DNA of 6,680 bases from Archaeoglobaceae archaeon (GCA_027038095.1 JALVYA010000213.1:1-6680); one strand, 5' to 3'; shown: positions 1 through 5,058, counted from the first letter of the stretch. Program-made: numbers and translations. Notes: generated by a model not told the origin, from the sequence alone.

Positions 1-2
1 AG

Positions 3-75
3 GGCCCGGACCGGGATTCGAACCCGGCTCCTGGGATCCACAGTCCCAGAGGATAACCTCTACCCCATCCGGGCC
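3..75 (-). tRNA. tRNA-His (anticodon GTG)
   Basis: The minus strand folds into a complete cloverleaf. The 7-bp acceptor stem pairs 74-68 with 10-4. The T-arm has stem CCGGG/CCCGG and loop TTCGAAT (27-11). The anticodon stem is TGGGA/TCCCA with loop CTGTGGA, giving anticodon GTG at 41-39, which reads His CAC/CAT. The extra 5' G at 75 can pair with discriminator C73 at position 3. This is the G-1:C73 identity pair that histidyl-tRNA synthetase recognises, here encoded in the genome as is usual for archaea and bacteria. CCA is not encoded (the next bases are CT). There is no intron in the anticodon loop. A promoter lies just upstream at about 105-124. Confidence 0.97.
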
Positions 76-104
76 ATGCAGAACTGTTTTACTTTCACGC
101 AATC

Positions 105-124
105 CGGTATATATTCTTTTTCGA
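105..124 (-). promoter_or_regulatory. Archaeal BRE/TATA promoter of tRNA-His
   Basis: On the minus strand a purine-rich BRE-like CGAAAAAGA is followed directly by ATATATA (114-108). The box centre is about 25 bases before an expected start site near 87, leaving a leader of roughly 12 bases before the tRNA 5' end at 75. Spacing and sequence match the archaeal TBP/TFB promoter consensus. Confidence 0.75.
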
Positions 125-189
125 CACAGGATAACGCTGGGCTATAAAGCTGTGCACATCACTCTGCCACGTTTATCGTTCTGAACATC

Positions 190-200
190 AAAAATAAAAT
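190..200 (-). terminator. T-rich terminator after the pycB-type gene
   Basis: The minus strand reads ATTTTATTTTT a few bases after the TAA stop of the carboxyltransferase gene (208-210). T-tracts of this kind are the usual archaeal intrinsic termination signal. No stem is needed or seen. It would separate this gene's transcript from tRNA-His, which has its own promoter. Confidence 0.5.
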
Positions 201-207
201 ATTATGA

Positions 208-1644
208 TTAAGCTGGCTTTACCTTAACACTGTACACCGAACCCTCGTACTCCACCTCGAACTCTCCCTCTATATCGCCGAAACTGGTAGCAGTCGGGAA
301 CGGCTCTTCTTCCAGCTCTCCTTTGAGGAACTGCAAGCCCGTCTGCGGGAAAAGTGCGTAAATCAGAACGTTCTCGTCCGTCGCCTCTATCCCCATCTTC
401 TCGAGCTCAGCCTTTCTCTTTTCGAATTCCGGTTCAAGCAAATCAGCGGGTCTGCACTCTATTGGCTTTTCGTCTCCAAGAACTTTCCTGAGTATCTCCT
501 CCTTTACGGGAGCCGGAGTCCTGCCGTACATTCCTCTTACCAGATCTCTCGTCTCCTTCGGTATGACCTTGTACCTTCCACCGGTGAGAACGTTCAGCAC
601 AGCCTGAACGCCAACTATCTGGCTTGTTGGTGTTACGAGCGGAACATAGCCGAGCTCCTCCCTGACTCTCGGAACCTCCTTCAGAACCTCCGGTAACCTG
701 TCGAGGGCGTTCTGTTCCTTCAGCTGGGCTATGAGGTTGGAGAACATTCCACCCGGTATCTGGTAAACGAGAACGTTTGCATCTGGTATCGTTGACAGCG
801 GGTTCAGGTAGCCGGCGTACTTCTCCCTTATCTTCATGAAGTAATCTCTTACTTCGAGAAGGACGTCGAGGTCAACTCCTGTTTCGTATCCGAGCTCTTC
901 GAGTGCGTAAACCATGCTTTCAGTTGGTGGATGAGAAGTTCCCATGCTCAGCGGGGACATGCACGTGTCTATCATTTCGGCTCCGGCTTCAACCGCTTTC
1001 AGCAGAGCCATCGAAGCCATGCCACTCGTGTAGTGGGAATGAACATCCACAGGCAATCCTACTTCCTTCTTCAAAGTCCTTACAAGCTCGTAAGCCATTT
1101 TTGGAGAGAGCAATCCCGCCATGTCCTTCAGGCAGATTGAGTCCACTTCGAGTTCGGCGAGCTGGTTCGCTATCTCCACGTACTTTTCGATCGTGTGCAC
1201 CGGACTTATCGTGTAGCATATTGTTCCCTGAACGTGAGCTCCACACTTCTTTGCAGTCTTTATGGAGGTTACAAGATTTCTGACGTCGTTTAAGGCGTCA
1301 AATATTCTGAAAATGTCCATTCCGTACTCTGCAGTCTTTTCAACGAACTTCACAACCACGTCATCCGGGTAGTGCTTGTAACCCACCAGATTCTGTCCTC
1401 TGAGCAGCATGGAAATCCGGGCGTTCTTCACCCTCTTTCTGATCTCTCTCAACCTCTCCCACGGGTTCTCGTTGAGGAACCTGTGACACGAATCAAAGGT
1501 GGCACCGCCCCACACTTCGAAGCAGTATATTCCGGATGAGTCAAAAGTTTCGAGAATCGGTAACATGTCTCTCGTTCTCATTCTTGTTGCAAGCAGAGAC
1601 TGGTGTCCGTCTCTCAGAGTCAGGTCAACTATTTTAACCTTCAT
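208..1644 (-). CDS. pycB: Biotin-dependent carboxyltransferase, pyruvate carboxylase subunit B / oxaloacetate decarboxylase alpha type
   Basis: The protein is expected to move a carboxyl group between carboxybiotin and pyruvate/oxaloacetate, as subunit B of archaeal two-part pyruvate carboxylase or as the alpha subunit of oxaloacetate decarboxylase. It has a DRE-TIM-metallolyase-type barrel. LRDGHQS (10-16) carries the metal-binding Asp12. CLKDMAGLL (171-179) holds Lys173, the expected carbamylated lysine ligand. VHSH (201-204) gives the two metal-binding histidines. QIPGGMFSNL (295-304) and VTPTSQIVG (337-345) are typical of the conserved carboxylase domain. Full-length relatives are usually about 570 residues and end in a biotinyl domain with an MKM-type lysine. 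This one stops at 478, just after a VEYEGSVYSVKV segment resembling the first strand of that domain, so the carrier must be encoded elsewhere. The ATG at 1644 follows SD GGTGG with a 4-base gap. Whether it works as carboxylase or decarboxylase cannot be settled from sequence. Confidence 0.9.
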   Translation of the reverse strand: MKVKIVDLTLRDGHQSLLATRMRTRDMLPILETFDSSGIYCFEVWGGATFDSCHRFLNENPWERLREIRKRVKNARISMLLRGQNLVGYKHYPDDVVVKFVEKTAEYGMDIFRIFDALNDVRNLVTSIKTAKKCGAHVQGTICYTISPVHTIEKYVEIANQLAELEVDSICLKDMAGLLSPKMAYELVRTLKKEVGLPVDVHSHYTSGMASMALLKAVEAGAEMIDTCMSPLSMGTSHPPTESMVYALEELGYETGVDLDVLLEVRDYFMKIREKYAGYLNPLSTIPDANVLVYQIPGGMFSNLIAQLKEQNALDRLPEVLKEVPRVREELGYVPLVTPTSQIVGVQAVLNVLTGGRYKVIPKETRDLVRGMYGRTPAPVKEEILRKVLGDEKPIECRPADLLEPEFEKRKAELEKMGIEATDENVLIYALFPQTGLQFLKGELEEEPFPTATSFGDIEGEFEVEYEGSVYSVKVKPA

Positions 1645-1669
1645 CTAACCACCAGTCTATCTCGGCAGT

Positions 1670-1692
1670 CCGGGAATTAATATTTTTTACGA
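1670..1692 (-). promoter_or_regulatory. Probable promoter of the pycB-type gene
   Basis: The minus strand reads CGTAAAAAATATTAATTCCC, an A-rich BRE-like stretch running into an AT box centred near 1680. A start site about 25 bases downstream would fall near 1655. That gives a leader of about ten bases just containing the GGTGG ribosome binding site at 1653-1649. The gene therefore probably has its own promoter even though thiE lies upstream on the same strand. Confidence 0.5.
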
Positions 1693-1776
1693 CCGGTGTC
1701 GAATCTGCAGGTGTCACGAGTTTTTGTCCTGATTGATCCGTTTTTTTAAGGTCAATAACGTTCCAACTTTAACGGT

Positions 1777-2388
1777 TTAACAGTCGAGCATTGCCTTCAA
1801 AATCCTCTCCGTGGCTTTTCTGACGTCTGGCGCGTGAGCTATTGCCGAGACAACTGCTGGAGAGGCTCCAGCTTTAACAACCTCTTTTACGTTCTCCGCA
1901 TTTATACCACCTATACCCACAACGGGTACTGAAACGCTCTCCACGATCTTTTTCAGCCCCTCCAGACCAATAACCCTGCTGTCCTTCGTTTTCGTCGGGA
2001 AAACAGCCCCGGCTCCAACGTAGTCTGCGAATTCTTCAGCTTTCTTGGCCTGTTCCACGGTTTTGACGGATACGCCGAGGATGGAGGGAAAGAGCTCTCT
2101 CGCCACTTCAAAGGGTAAATCGTCCTGTCCTACGTGTAAACAGTCTGCTTCAACCGCTAAGGCGATGTCGAGTCTGTCGTTCACGGCAAACAGTGCGTCG
2201 TAGCTTTCGCACAGTTCTTTTATTTTCTTTGCCTCGCTGTACATTTCTCTCCCACTCTTTCTTTTTTCCCTGTACTGTATTACTCTCGCTCCACCCTCGA
2301 GGGCTCCTCTCGCAACCTCGACGTGTGTATGCACACTTTCGTCTGTGATTGCATAGAGGAAAGGTTTTTCCGGCAGTTTCTTCAGCAT
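1777..2388 (-). CDS. thiE: Thiamine-phosphate synthase (thiamine-phosphate pyrophosphorylase)
   Basis: ThiE joins HMP-pyrophosphate and the thiazole phosphate to give thiamine monophosphate in the cytoplasm. The 203-residue TIM barrel shows the family motifs in order: YAITD (12-16), VIQYREK (36-42, usually QLREK), VNDRLDIA (69-76, Mg ligand Asp71), HVGQDDLP (85-92, Asp90), PTKTK (131-135, pyrophosphate binding) and GIGGI (158-162). The length is normal for a stand-alone ThiE. Many archaea use ThiN instead, so ThiE is worth noting. The reading frame is open back to an ATG at 2472. I chose the ATG at 2388 because the extra 28 residues look nothing like the family, MLKKLPEKPFLYAITD is a typical ThiE N-terminus, and a TATA box at 2410-2417 sits about 25 bases before this ATG. 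No SD precedes it, which suggests a leaderless mRNA. Confidence 0.92.
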   Translation of the reverse strand: MLKKLPEKPFLYAITDESVHTHVEVARGALEGGARVIQYREKRKSGREMYSEAKKIKELCESYDALFAVNDRLDIALAVEADCLHVGQDDLPFEVARELFPSILGVSVKTVEQAKKAEEFADYVGAGAVFPTKTKDSRVIGLEGLKKIVESVSVPVVGIGGINAENVKEVVKAGASPAVVSAIAHAPDVRKATERILKAMLDC

Positions 2389-2409
2389 AAAAAGTGCTGC
2401 ACAGTTATC

Positions 2410-2417
2410 TTTAAATA
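2410..2417 (-). promoter_or_regulatory. TATA box for thiE (possibly shared, divergent)
   Basis: The minus strand reads TATTTAAA with its centre about 25 bases before the thiE ATG at 2388, so transcription should begin at or within a few bases of the start codon. Read on the plus strand the same bases are TTTAAATA, a perfect match to the archaeal box A consensus. That orientation could start the eL18 operon near 2437, leaving a leader of about 65 bases. No good BRE is visible on the plus-strand side. Confidence 0.55.
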
Positions 2418-2447
2418 CCCACCGTCTCATAGAGCCACACTCAGTAT

Positions 2448-2464
2448 CCGGTGCAGTGCACGGG
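2448..2464. promoter_or_regulatory. Operator-like imperfect palindrome between divergent genes
   Basis: The sequence CCGGTGCAGTGCACGGG has arms CCgGTGCA and TGCACgGG around a central G, with 7 of 8 positions paired. It lies about 60 bases before the thiE start and 40 before the eL18 start. It is compact and odd-length, as for a dimeric repressor site. The regulator is unknown; a thiamine-responsive repressor is only a guess. Confidence 0.3.
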
Positions 2465-2472
2465 TTCAGCAA

Positions 2473-2482
2473 TTTAATTTAA
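2473..2482 (+). promoter_or_regulatory. Second candidate TATA element of the eL18 operon
   Basis: TTTAATTTAA lies 22-31 bases before the eL18 ATG at 2504. A start site about 25 bases downstream would almost coincide with the ATG and would leave the SD at 2492-2498 outside the mRNA. The TTTAAATA at 2410-2417 is therefore a competing and perhaps better explanation for this operon's promoter. Confidence 0.35.
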
Positions 2483-2503
2483 CTGTCAGCCGGGGTGAAT
2501 GAA

Positions 2504-2860
2504 ATGAGCAGGGTTAGGAAACTGCAGAGGAGAAAAACGGATCCCAATCTGGTTAGACTGATCGATAACCTGCTTTCAAACGAAAAGCCGTTATGGAAGG
2601 ATATAGCGAAGAGGTTGGCGAAACCGAGAAGACTTTATGCTCAGGTGAACGTTTCCAAAATAGAGAAATACCTGCTTGACGGGGAAATAGCTGTGGTACC
2701 GGGAAAAGTTCTCGGCAGTGGAGAGCTGACAAAGCCGATCATGGTGGCAGCCCTTTCGTTCTCCGAGAGTGCGAAAAGGAAAATTGAGGAGAGCGGAGGC
2801 AAGTGTTTCACTCTTGAGGAAGCTTCAAAAATGGAGGGCAATTTCAGAATCATCTGCTGA
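2504..2860 (+). CDS. rpl18e: Large-subunit ribosomal protein eL18 (L18e)
   Basis: This 118-residue protein is the archaeal/eukaryotic-type large-subunit protein eL18, with no bacterial namesake function but structurally related to uL15. The N-terminal RKTDPNLVRLI (10-20) and the central VVPGKVLGSGEL (64-75) are hallmark segments. The body is rich in Lys/Arg for rRNA binding. I chose ATG 2504 because SD GGGGTGA (2492-2498) stands five bases before it. The in-frame GTG at 2495 lies inside that SD. In many euryarchaea eL18 follows uS11 and rpoD. Here it is the first gene of its strand run, facing divergent thiE, so this operon has been separated from the uS13-uS4-uS11-rpoD block. uL13 follows after 18 bases. 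Confidence 0.95.
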   Translation: MSRVRKLQRRKTDPNLVRLIDNLLSNEKPLWKDIAKRLAKPRRLYAQVNVSKIEKYLLDGEIAVVPGKVLGSGELTKPIMVAALSFSESAKRKIEESGGKCFTLEEASKMEGNFRIIC

Positions 2861-2878
2861 TTTGCTGGGGTGAGAGTT

Positions 2879-3367
2879 ATGAGCGTAAACGTTAAAAGGG
2901 TTATTAAGCTTCTCGGCGACGATTACCGGGTTATCGATGCCGAAGGGCACATCCTCGGAAGGCTCTGCAGTGTAATAGCCAAAAGCCTTTTGAGGGGAGA
3001 AAAAATAGTCGTCGTGAATTCTGAAAAAGTCGTGATTACAGGAGATAGACAGATGGTTTTTGAAAGGTACAGGGAGAAGTACGAGAGGGGAAGCAAGGAG
3101 AAAGGCCCTTACTTCCCGAGACATCCGGAGAAAATATTCAAGAGGACTGTCAGAGGTATGCTCCCGAAGAACAGGAGAGGCAGAGAAGTTTTAAAGAACC
3201 TCAAGGTCTTCATCGGTGTTCCGGAAGAGCTTAAGAATTCCGGTATTGAAAAAGTTGAATGTGCTCTGCTGGAAAAAGTTTCTAAAGCTGAGAAGTACGT
3301 AACTCTCGGTGAAGTTAGCGAGTACCTCGGATACAGAATTGAAAAAGCTGAAAAAGTTAAAGCCTGA
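2879..3367 (+). CDS. rpl13p: Large-subunit ribosomal protein uL13
   Basis: A 162-residue uL13, an early-assembling large-subunit protein. VIDAEGHILGRL (18-29) and RTVRGMLPKNRRG (89-101), followed by VFIGVPEEL, are the family signatures. The C-terminal tail of about 40 residues is Lys/Glu-rich, as in archaeal and eukaryotic forms. The ATG at 2879 is preceded by GGGGTGA with a five-base gap, the same arrangement as eL18. The in-frame GTG at 2870 overlaps the SD and is rejected. It sits 18 bases after eL18 and 9 before uS9, the conserved archaeal eL18-uL13-uS9 order, and is surely co-transcribed. Confidence 0.96.
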   Translation: MSVNVKRVIKLLGDDYRVIDAEGHILGRLCSVIAKSLLRGEKIVVVNSEKVVITGDRQMVFERYREKYERGSKEKGPYFPRHPEKIFKRTVRGMLPKNRRGREVLKNLKVFIGVPEELKNSGIEKVECALLEKVSKAEKYVTLGEVSEYLGYRIEKAEKVKA

Positions 3368-3376
3368 GGTGAGTGT

Positions 3377-3775
3377 ATGAAAATCGTGCTCACAAGCGGT
3401 AAGAGGAAGAACGCAATAGCAAGAGCAAGAGTTAGAGATGGAAAAGGGAGGATCAGGATCAACAAGGTTCCCGTTGAAATCCTTCAGCCCGAAATTGCGA
3501 GGAAAATAGTGATGGAGCCAGTTATAATGGCCAAGAAGCTGGCAGAAGTCGTGGACATAGACGTAAACGTAAGCGGTGGAGGATTTATGGCTCAGGCCGA
3601 GGCTGCGAGGACAGCAATAGCAAGGGGGCTCGTGGAGTGGAGCGGTGACGAGAGTTTGAAGAAAGTTTACCTCGAATACGACAGGACTCTGCTCGTAAAC
3701 GACACCAGAAGGAAAGAGCCCAAAAAACAGGGTGGAAGAGGTGCGAGAAAAAGGAGGCAGACATCTTACAGGTGA
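3377..3775 (+). CDS. rps9p: Small-subunit ribosomal protein uS9
   Basis: A 132-residue uS9 of the 30S subunit head. SGGGFMAQAEAARTAIARGL (66-85) is the defining motif. The basic tail KKQGGRGARKRRQTSYR (116-132) ends in the invariant arginine that reaches the P-site tRNA. Its SD GAGGTGA (3366-3372) overlaps the TGA stop of uL13 and lies four bases before the ATG, which favours translational coupling. The uS9 stop is in turn part of the SD of rpoN. Confidence 0.97.
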   Translation: MKIVLTSGKRKNAIARARVRDGKGRIRINKVPVEILQPEIARKIVMEPVIMAKKLAEVVDIDVNVSGGGFMAQAEAARTAIARGLVEWSGDESLKKVYLEYDRTLLVNDTRRKEPKKQGGRGARKRRQTSYR

Positions 3776-3781
3776 ATTTAT

Positions 3782-3982
3782 ATGTTTCCCGTTCGATGTT
3801 TCACCTGTGGAGCCGTAATAGGACACCTCTGGGAAGAATATAGAAAAAAACTCGAAGAAGGTAAAAACCCAAAAGAGGCTCTGGATGAGCTTGGAATAAA
3901 AAGGTACTGTTGCAGAAGGATGTTTCTGACGCACAAGTCCATAATTGAAGAATTCGCTAACCTGAGAGGGGCCGTGGGGTAG
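3782..3982 (+). CDS. rpoN: DNA-directed RNA polymerase subunit Rpo10 (N, eukaryotic RPB10 homologue)
   Basis: A 66-residue zinc-bundle subunit that helps assemble the Rpo3/Rpo11/Rpo12 platform of archaeal RNA polymerase. FPVRCFTCG (2-10) supplies Cys6 and Cys9, and RYCCRRMF (41-48) supplies Cys43 and Cys44; together they form the atypical CX2C...CC zinc site. It is not the bacterial sigma-54, which shares the symbol. SD AGGTGA overlaps the uS9 stop codon, six bases before the ATG. Length is normal. The last codons (RGAVG) and the TAG stop run into tRNA-Pro: bases 3968-3982 are shared, and the stop is the conserved TAG of the tRNA D-arm. Cutting the tRNA 5' end would remove the stop from that mRNA copy. 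Confidence 0.96.
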   Translation: MFPVRCFTCGAVIGHLWEEYRKKLEEGKNPKEALDELGIKRYCCRRMFLTHKSIIEEFANLRGAVG

Positions 3983-4041
3983 CCTGGTGATCCTGCGGCG
4001 TTCGGGACGCCGTGACCCGAGTTCAAATCTCGGCGGCCCCA
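3968..4041 (+). tRNA. tRNA-Pro (anticodon CGG)
   Basis: The acceptor stem GGGGCCG (3968-3974) pairs perfectly with CGGCCCC (4034-4040), with discriminator A at 4041. The T-arm has stem CCGAG/CTCGG and loop TTCAAAT (4017-4033). The anticodon stem CGGCG/CGCCG holds loop TTCGGGA, giving anticodon CGG at 4003-4005, which reads CCG proline codons. CCA is not encoded and there is no intron in the loop. The gene lies inside the rpoN-rpoK operon in the same direction, overlaps the last 15 bases of rpoN, and is followed at once by T6. I see no dedicated promoter, so it probably matures from the operon transcript. Confidence 0.96.
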
Positions 4042-4055
4042 CTTTTTTAGTGGGG
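4037..4055 (+). terminator. T6 tract and hairpin immediately after tRNA-Pro
   Basis: CCCCACT (4037-4043) is a perfect 7-bp inverted repeat of AGTGGGG (4049-4055) around a T5 loop, with T6 at 4043-4048. The T-tract directly behind the tRNA could cause partial termination, with some transcripts reading on into rpoK. The hairpin reuses the 3' acceptor strand of the tRNA, so it cannot form while the tRNA is folded. It may be an attenuator or a processing element; this is inference. Confidence 0.4.
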
Positions 4056-4077
4056 CTTTAACCCTGACTTTTCCCGT

Positions 4078-4086
4078 GGGGGTGGT
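4078..4086 (+). promoter_or_regulatory. Ribosome binding site that places the rpoK start at ACG
   Basis: GGGGGTGGT is a strong match to the GGTGA/GGTGG sites used elsewhere in this window. GGTGG (4081-4085) is followed by four bases (taag) and then ACG at 4090-4092. The uS9, pycB-type and PaaK-family genes also have a four-base gap between this core and their start codon, so the site points to ACG as the initiation codon of rpoK. Confidence 0.6.
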
Positions 4087-4089
4087 AAG

Positions 4090-4326
4090 ACGTCAGTTTC
4101 CTCTAACAAAAGGCTGTTTCCTTTCGACTACACGCGTTTTGAAAAAGCAAGGATAATAGGTGCGAGGGCCCTTCAGATAGCCATGGGTGCACCTGTTCTC
4201 ATAGAGACCAGAAGTACGAATCCCTTAGAAATTGCGAGAGAGGAGTTTGAAAGGGGCGTAATTCCCATAACCGTTAAGAGGAGAAAAAACAAATTTGTCT
4301 GGCTCGAAAGGAGTGATTTGTTTTAA
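4090..4326 (+). CDS. rpoK: DNA-directed RNA polymerase subunit Rpo6 (K, RPB6/omega homologue), apparent ACG start
   Basis: The frame codes unmistakably for archaeal Rpo6, the small subunit that clamps the largest polymerase subunit and helps its assembly. YTRFEKARIIGARALQIAMG (14-33, counted from ACG as residue 1), then APVLIE and GVIPITVKR (56-64), are family signatures. The frame is open from a TAG at 4048-4050 to the TAA at 4324-4326. Between that TAG and the conserved YTRFEKAR block there is no ATG, GTG or TTG in frame; the only near-cognates are ACG at 4090 and CTG at 4114. The SD at 4078-4086 favours ACG, giving 78 residues with initial sequence (M)SVSSNKRLFPFDYTRF. The first in-frame ATG (4186) lies inside the conserved core and is too late. 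A sequencing error (ATG to ACG) is the main alternative. The C-terminal KRRKNKFVWLERSDLF extends past the usual end of the family. It follows tRNA-Pro by 48 bases. Confidence 0.88.
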   Translation, partial: TSVSSNKRLFPFDYTRFEKARIIGARALQIAMGAPVLIETRSTNPLEIAREEFERGVIPITVKRRKNKFVWLERSDLF

Positions 4327-4343
4327 CGGAAACCTTAATAAGC
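4327..4343 (+). promoter_or_regulatory. Possible separate promoter for rpsB
   Basis: CGGAAACCTTAATAAGC, just after the rpoK stop, has a BRE-like GGAAACC followed by TTAATAAG. A start site about 25 bases downstream (near 4362) would give rpsB a leader of around 60 bases. The 99-base gap here is much wider than the other operon gaps, which fits an own promoter. Confidence 0.4.
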
Positions 4344-4425
4344 TCAACATTCCGAAGTTGTGAGGCAAATCTTCAAAATCGCTGGAATTCGGATAATTCG
4401 GTAAGAGGGAAGAGAGGGAGAGAAG

Positions 4426-5046
4426 ATGATGGTGAAGGATAAAGAGGGAAAAAGTGAGGAGGTTTACGAGTATCTGATTTCGCCGGATGAGTACCTGGCT
4501 GCTGGTGTGCACATAGGCACTCAGGTTAAAACCGGTGACATGAGGAAGTTCATATACAAGGTGAGACCTGACGGTCTGTACGTTCTCGACATAAAACAGC
4601 TGGACGAAAGGCTGAGAATAGCAGGGAAGTTCCTTGCAAGGTTCGAGCCGTCAAAGGTTCTTGTCGTTTCTGCAAGACAGTACGGTCAGAAACCGGCGAT
4701 GATGTTTGCCAAAGTTACTGGTGCTGAGTACAGGGTTGGCAGGTTCGTTCCCGGAACTCTGACGAACCCGATACTGAAGGAGTACATAGAGCCAGATGTC
4801 GTTGTCGTTACAGACCCGGCAATAGACAGTCAGGCCGTTCAGGAGGCGACCGACGTGGGAATACCGGTGGTTGCCCTCTGCGATTCCAACAACTCAGCGG
4901 CAAACGTTGACCTCGTCATACCAACAAACAACAAGGGTAGAAAGGCTTTGGCTCTCGTATACTGGCTGCTCGCGAGAGAAGTTTTGAGGAGCAGAGGAAT
5001 ATCAGACTTCCCGTACTCAGTTACAGATTTCGAGGCGGAAATCTGA
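4426..5046 (+). CDS. rps2p: Small-subunit ribosomal protein uS2
   Basis: A 206-residue archaeal uS2, related to eukaryotic SA/RPSA, that binds the solvent side of the 30S subunit near the mRNA exit. Motifs in order: GVHIGTQ (27-33), FVPGTLTNP (107-115), VVVVTDP (125-131), PVVALCDSNN (147-156) and IPTNNKGRKALALVYWLLAR (165-184). The acidic C-terminal tail is short. GGAG (4417-4420), in a long purine tract, lies five bases before ATG 4426. A second ATG follows at once (4429), and a GTG at 4432, so the exact first residue is uncertain by one or two. In halophilic archaea enolase stands between rpoK and rpsB; here rpsB directly follows rpoK after 99 bases without a gene. Confidence 0.96.
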   Translation: MMVKDKEGKSEEVYEYLISPDEYLAAGVHIGTQVKTGDMRKFIYKVRPDGLYVLDIKQLDERLRIAGKFLARFEPSKVLVVSARQYGQKPAMMFAKVTGAEYRVGRFVPGTLTNPILKEYIEPDVVVVTDPAIDSQAVQEATDVGIPVVALCDSNNSAANVDLVIPTNNKGRKALALVYWLLAREVLRSRGISDFPYSVTDFEAEI

Positions 5047-5058
5047 GCTGCTAGGCAA

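Noticed and set aside
903..1283. Plus-strand frames opposite the carboxyltransferase
   Set aside because: They are shadows of a gene whose motifs are all on the minus strand, and their compositions resemble no family.
1700..1750. T5 and T7 tracts on the plus strand as a terminator between thiE and pycB
   Set aside because: The adjacent genes lie on the minus strand, where these are A-tracts, so they cannot end those transcripts.
2389..2472. N-terminal extension of thiE from ATG 2472 (or 2430)
   Set aside because: The extension has no ThiE similarity, spans the likely TATA box, and makes the protein longer than usual.
3774..3786. TTTATATG at the rpoN start as an internal promoter
   Set aside because: It would start transcription inside rpoN, has no clear BRE, and arises from the SD spacer plus ATG. 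Chance is more likely.
3191..4042. Long open frame (283 codons) on the minus strand across uL13, uS9, rpoN and tRNA-Pro
   Set aside because: It is antisense to four certain genes. Its N-terminus (GPPRFELGSRRPERR) is the well-known kind of spurious peptide produced by reading a tRNA backwards.
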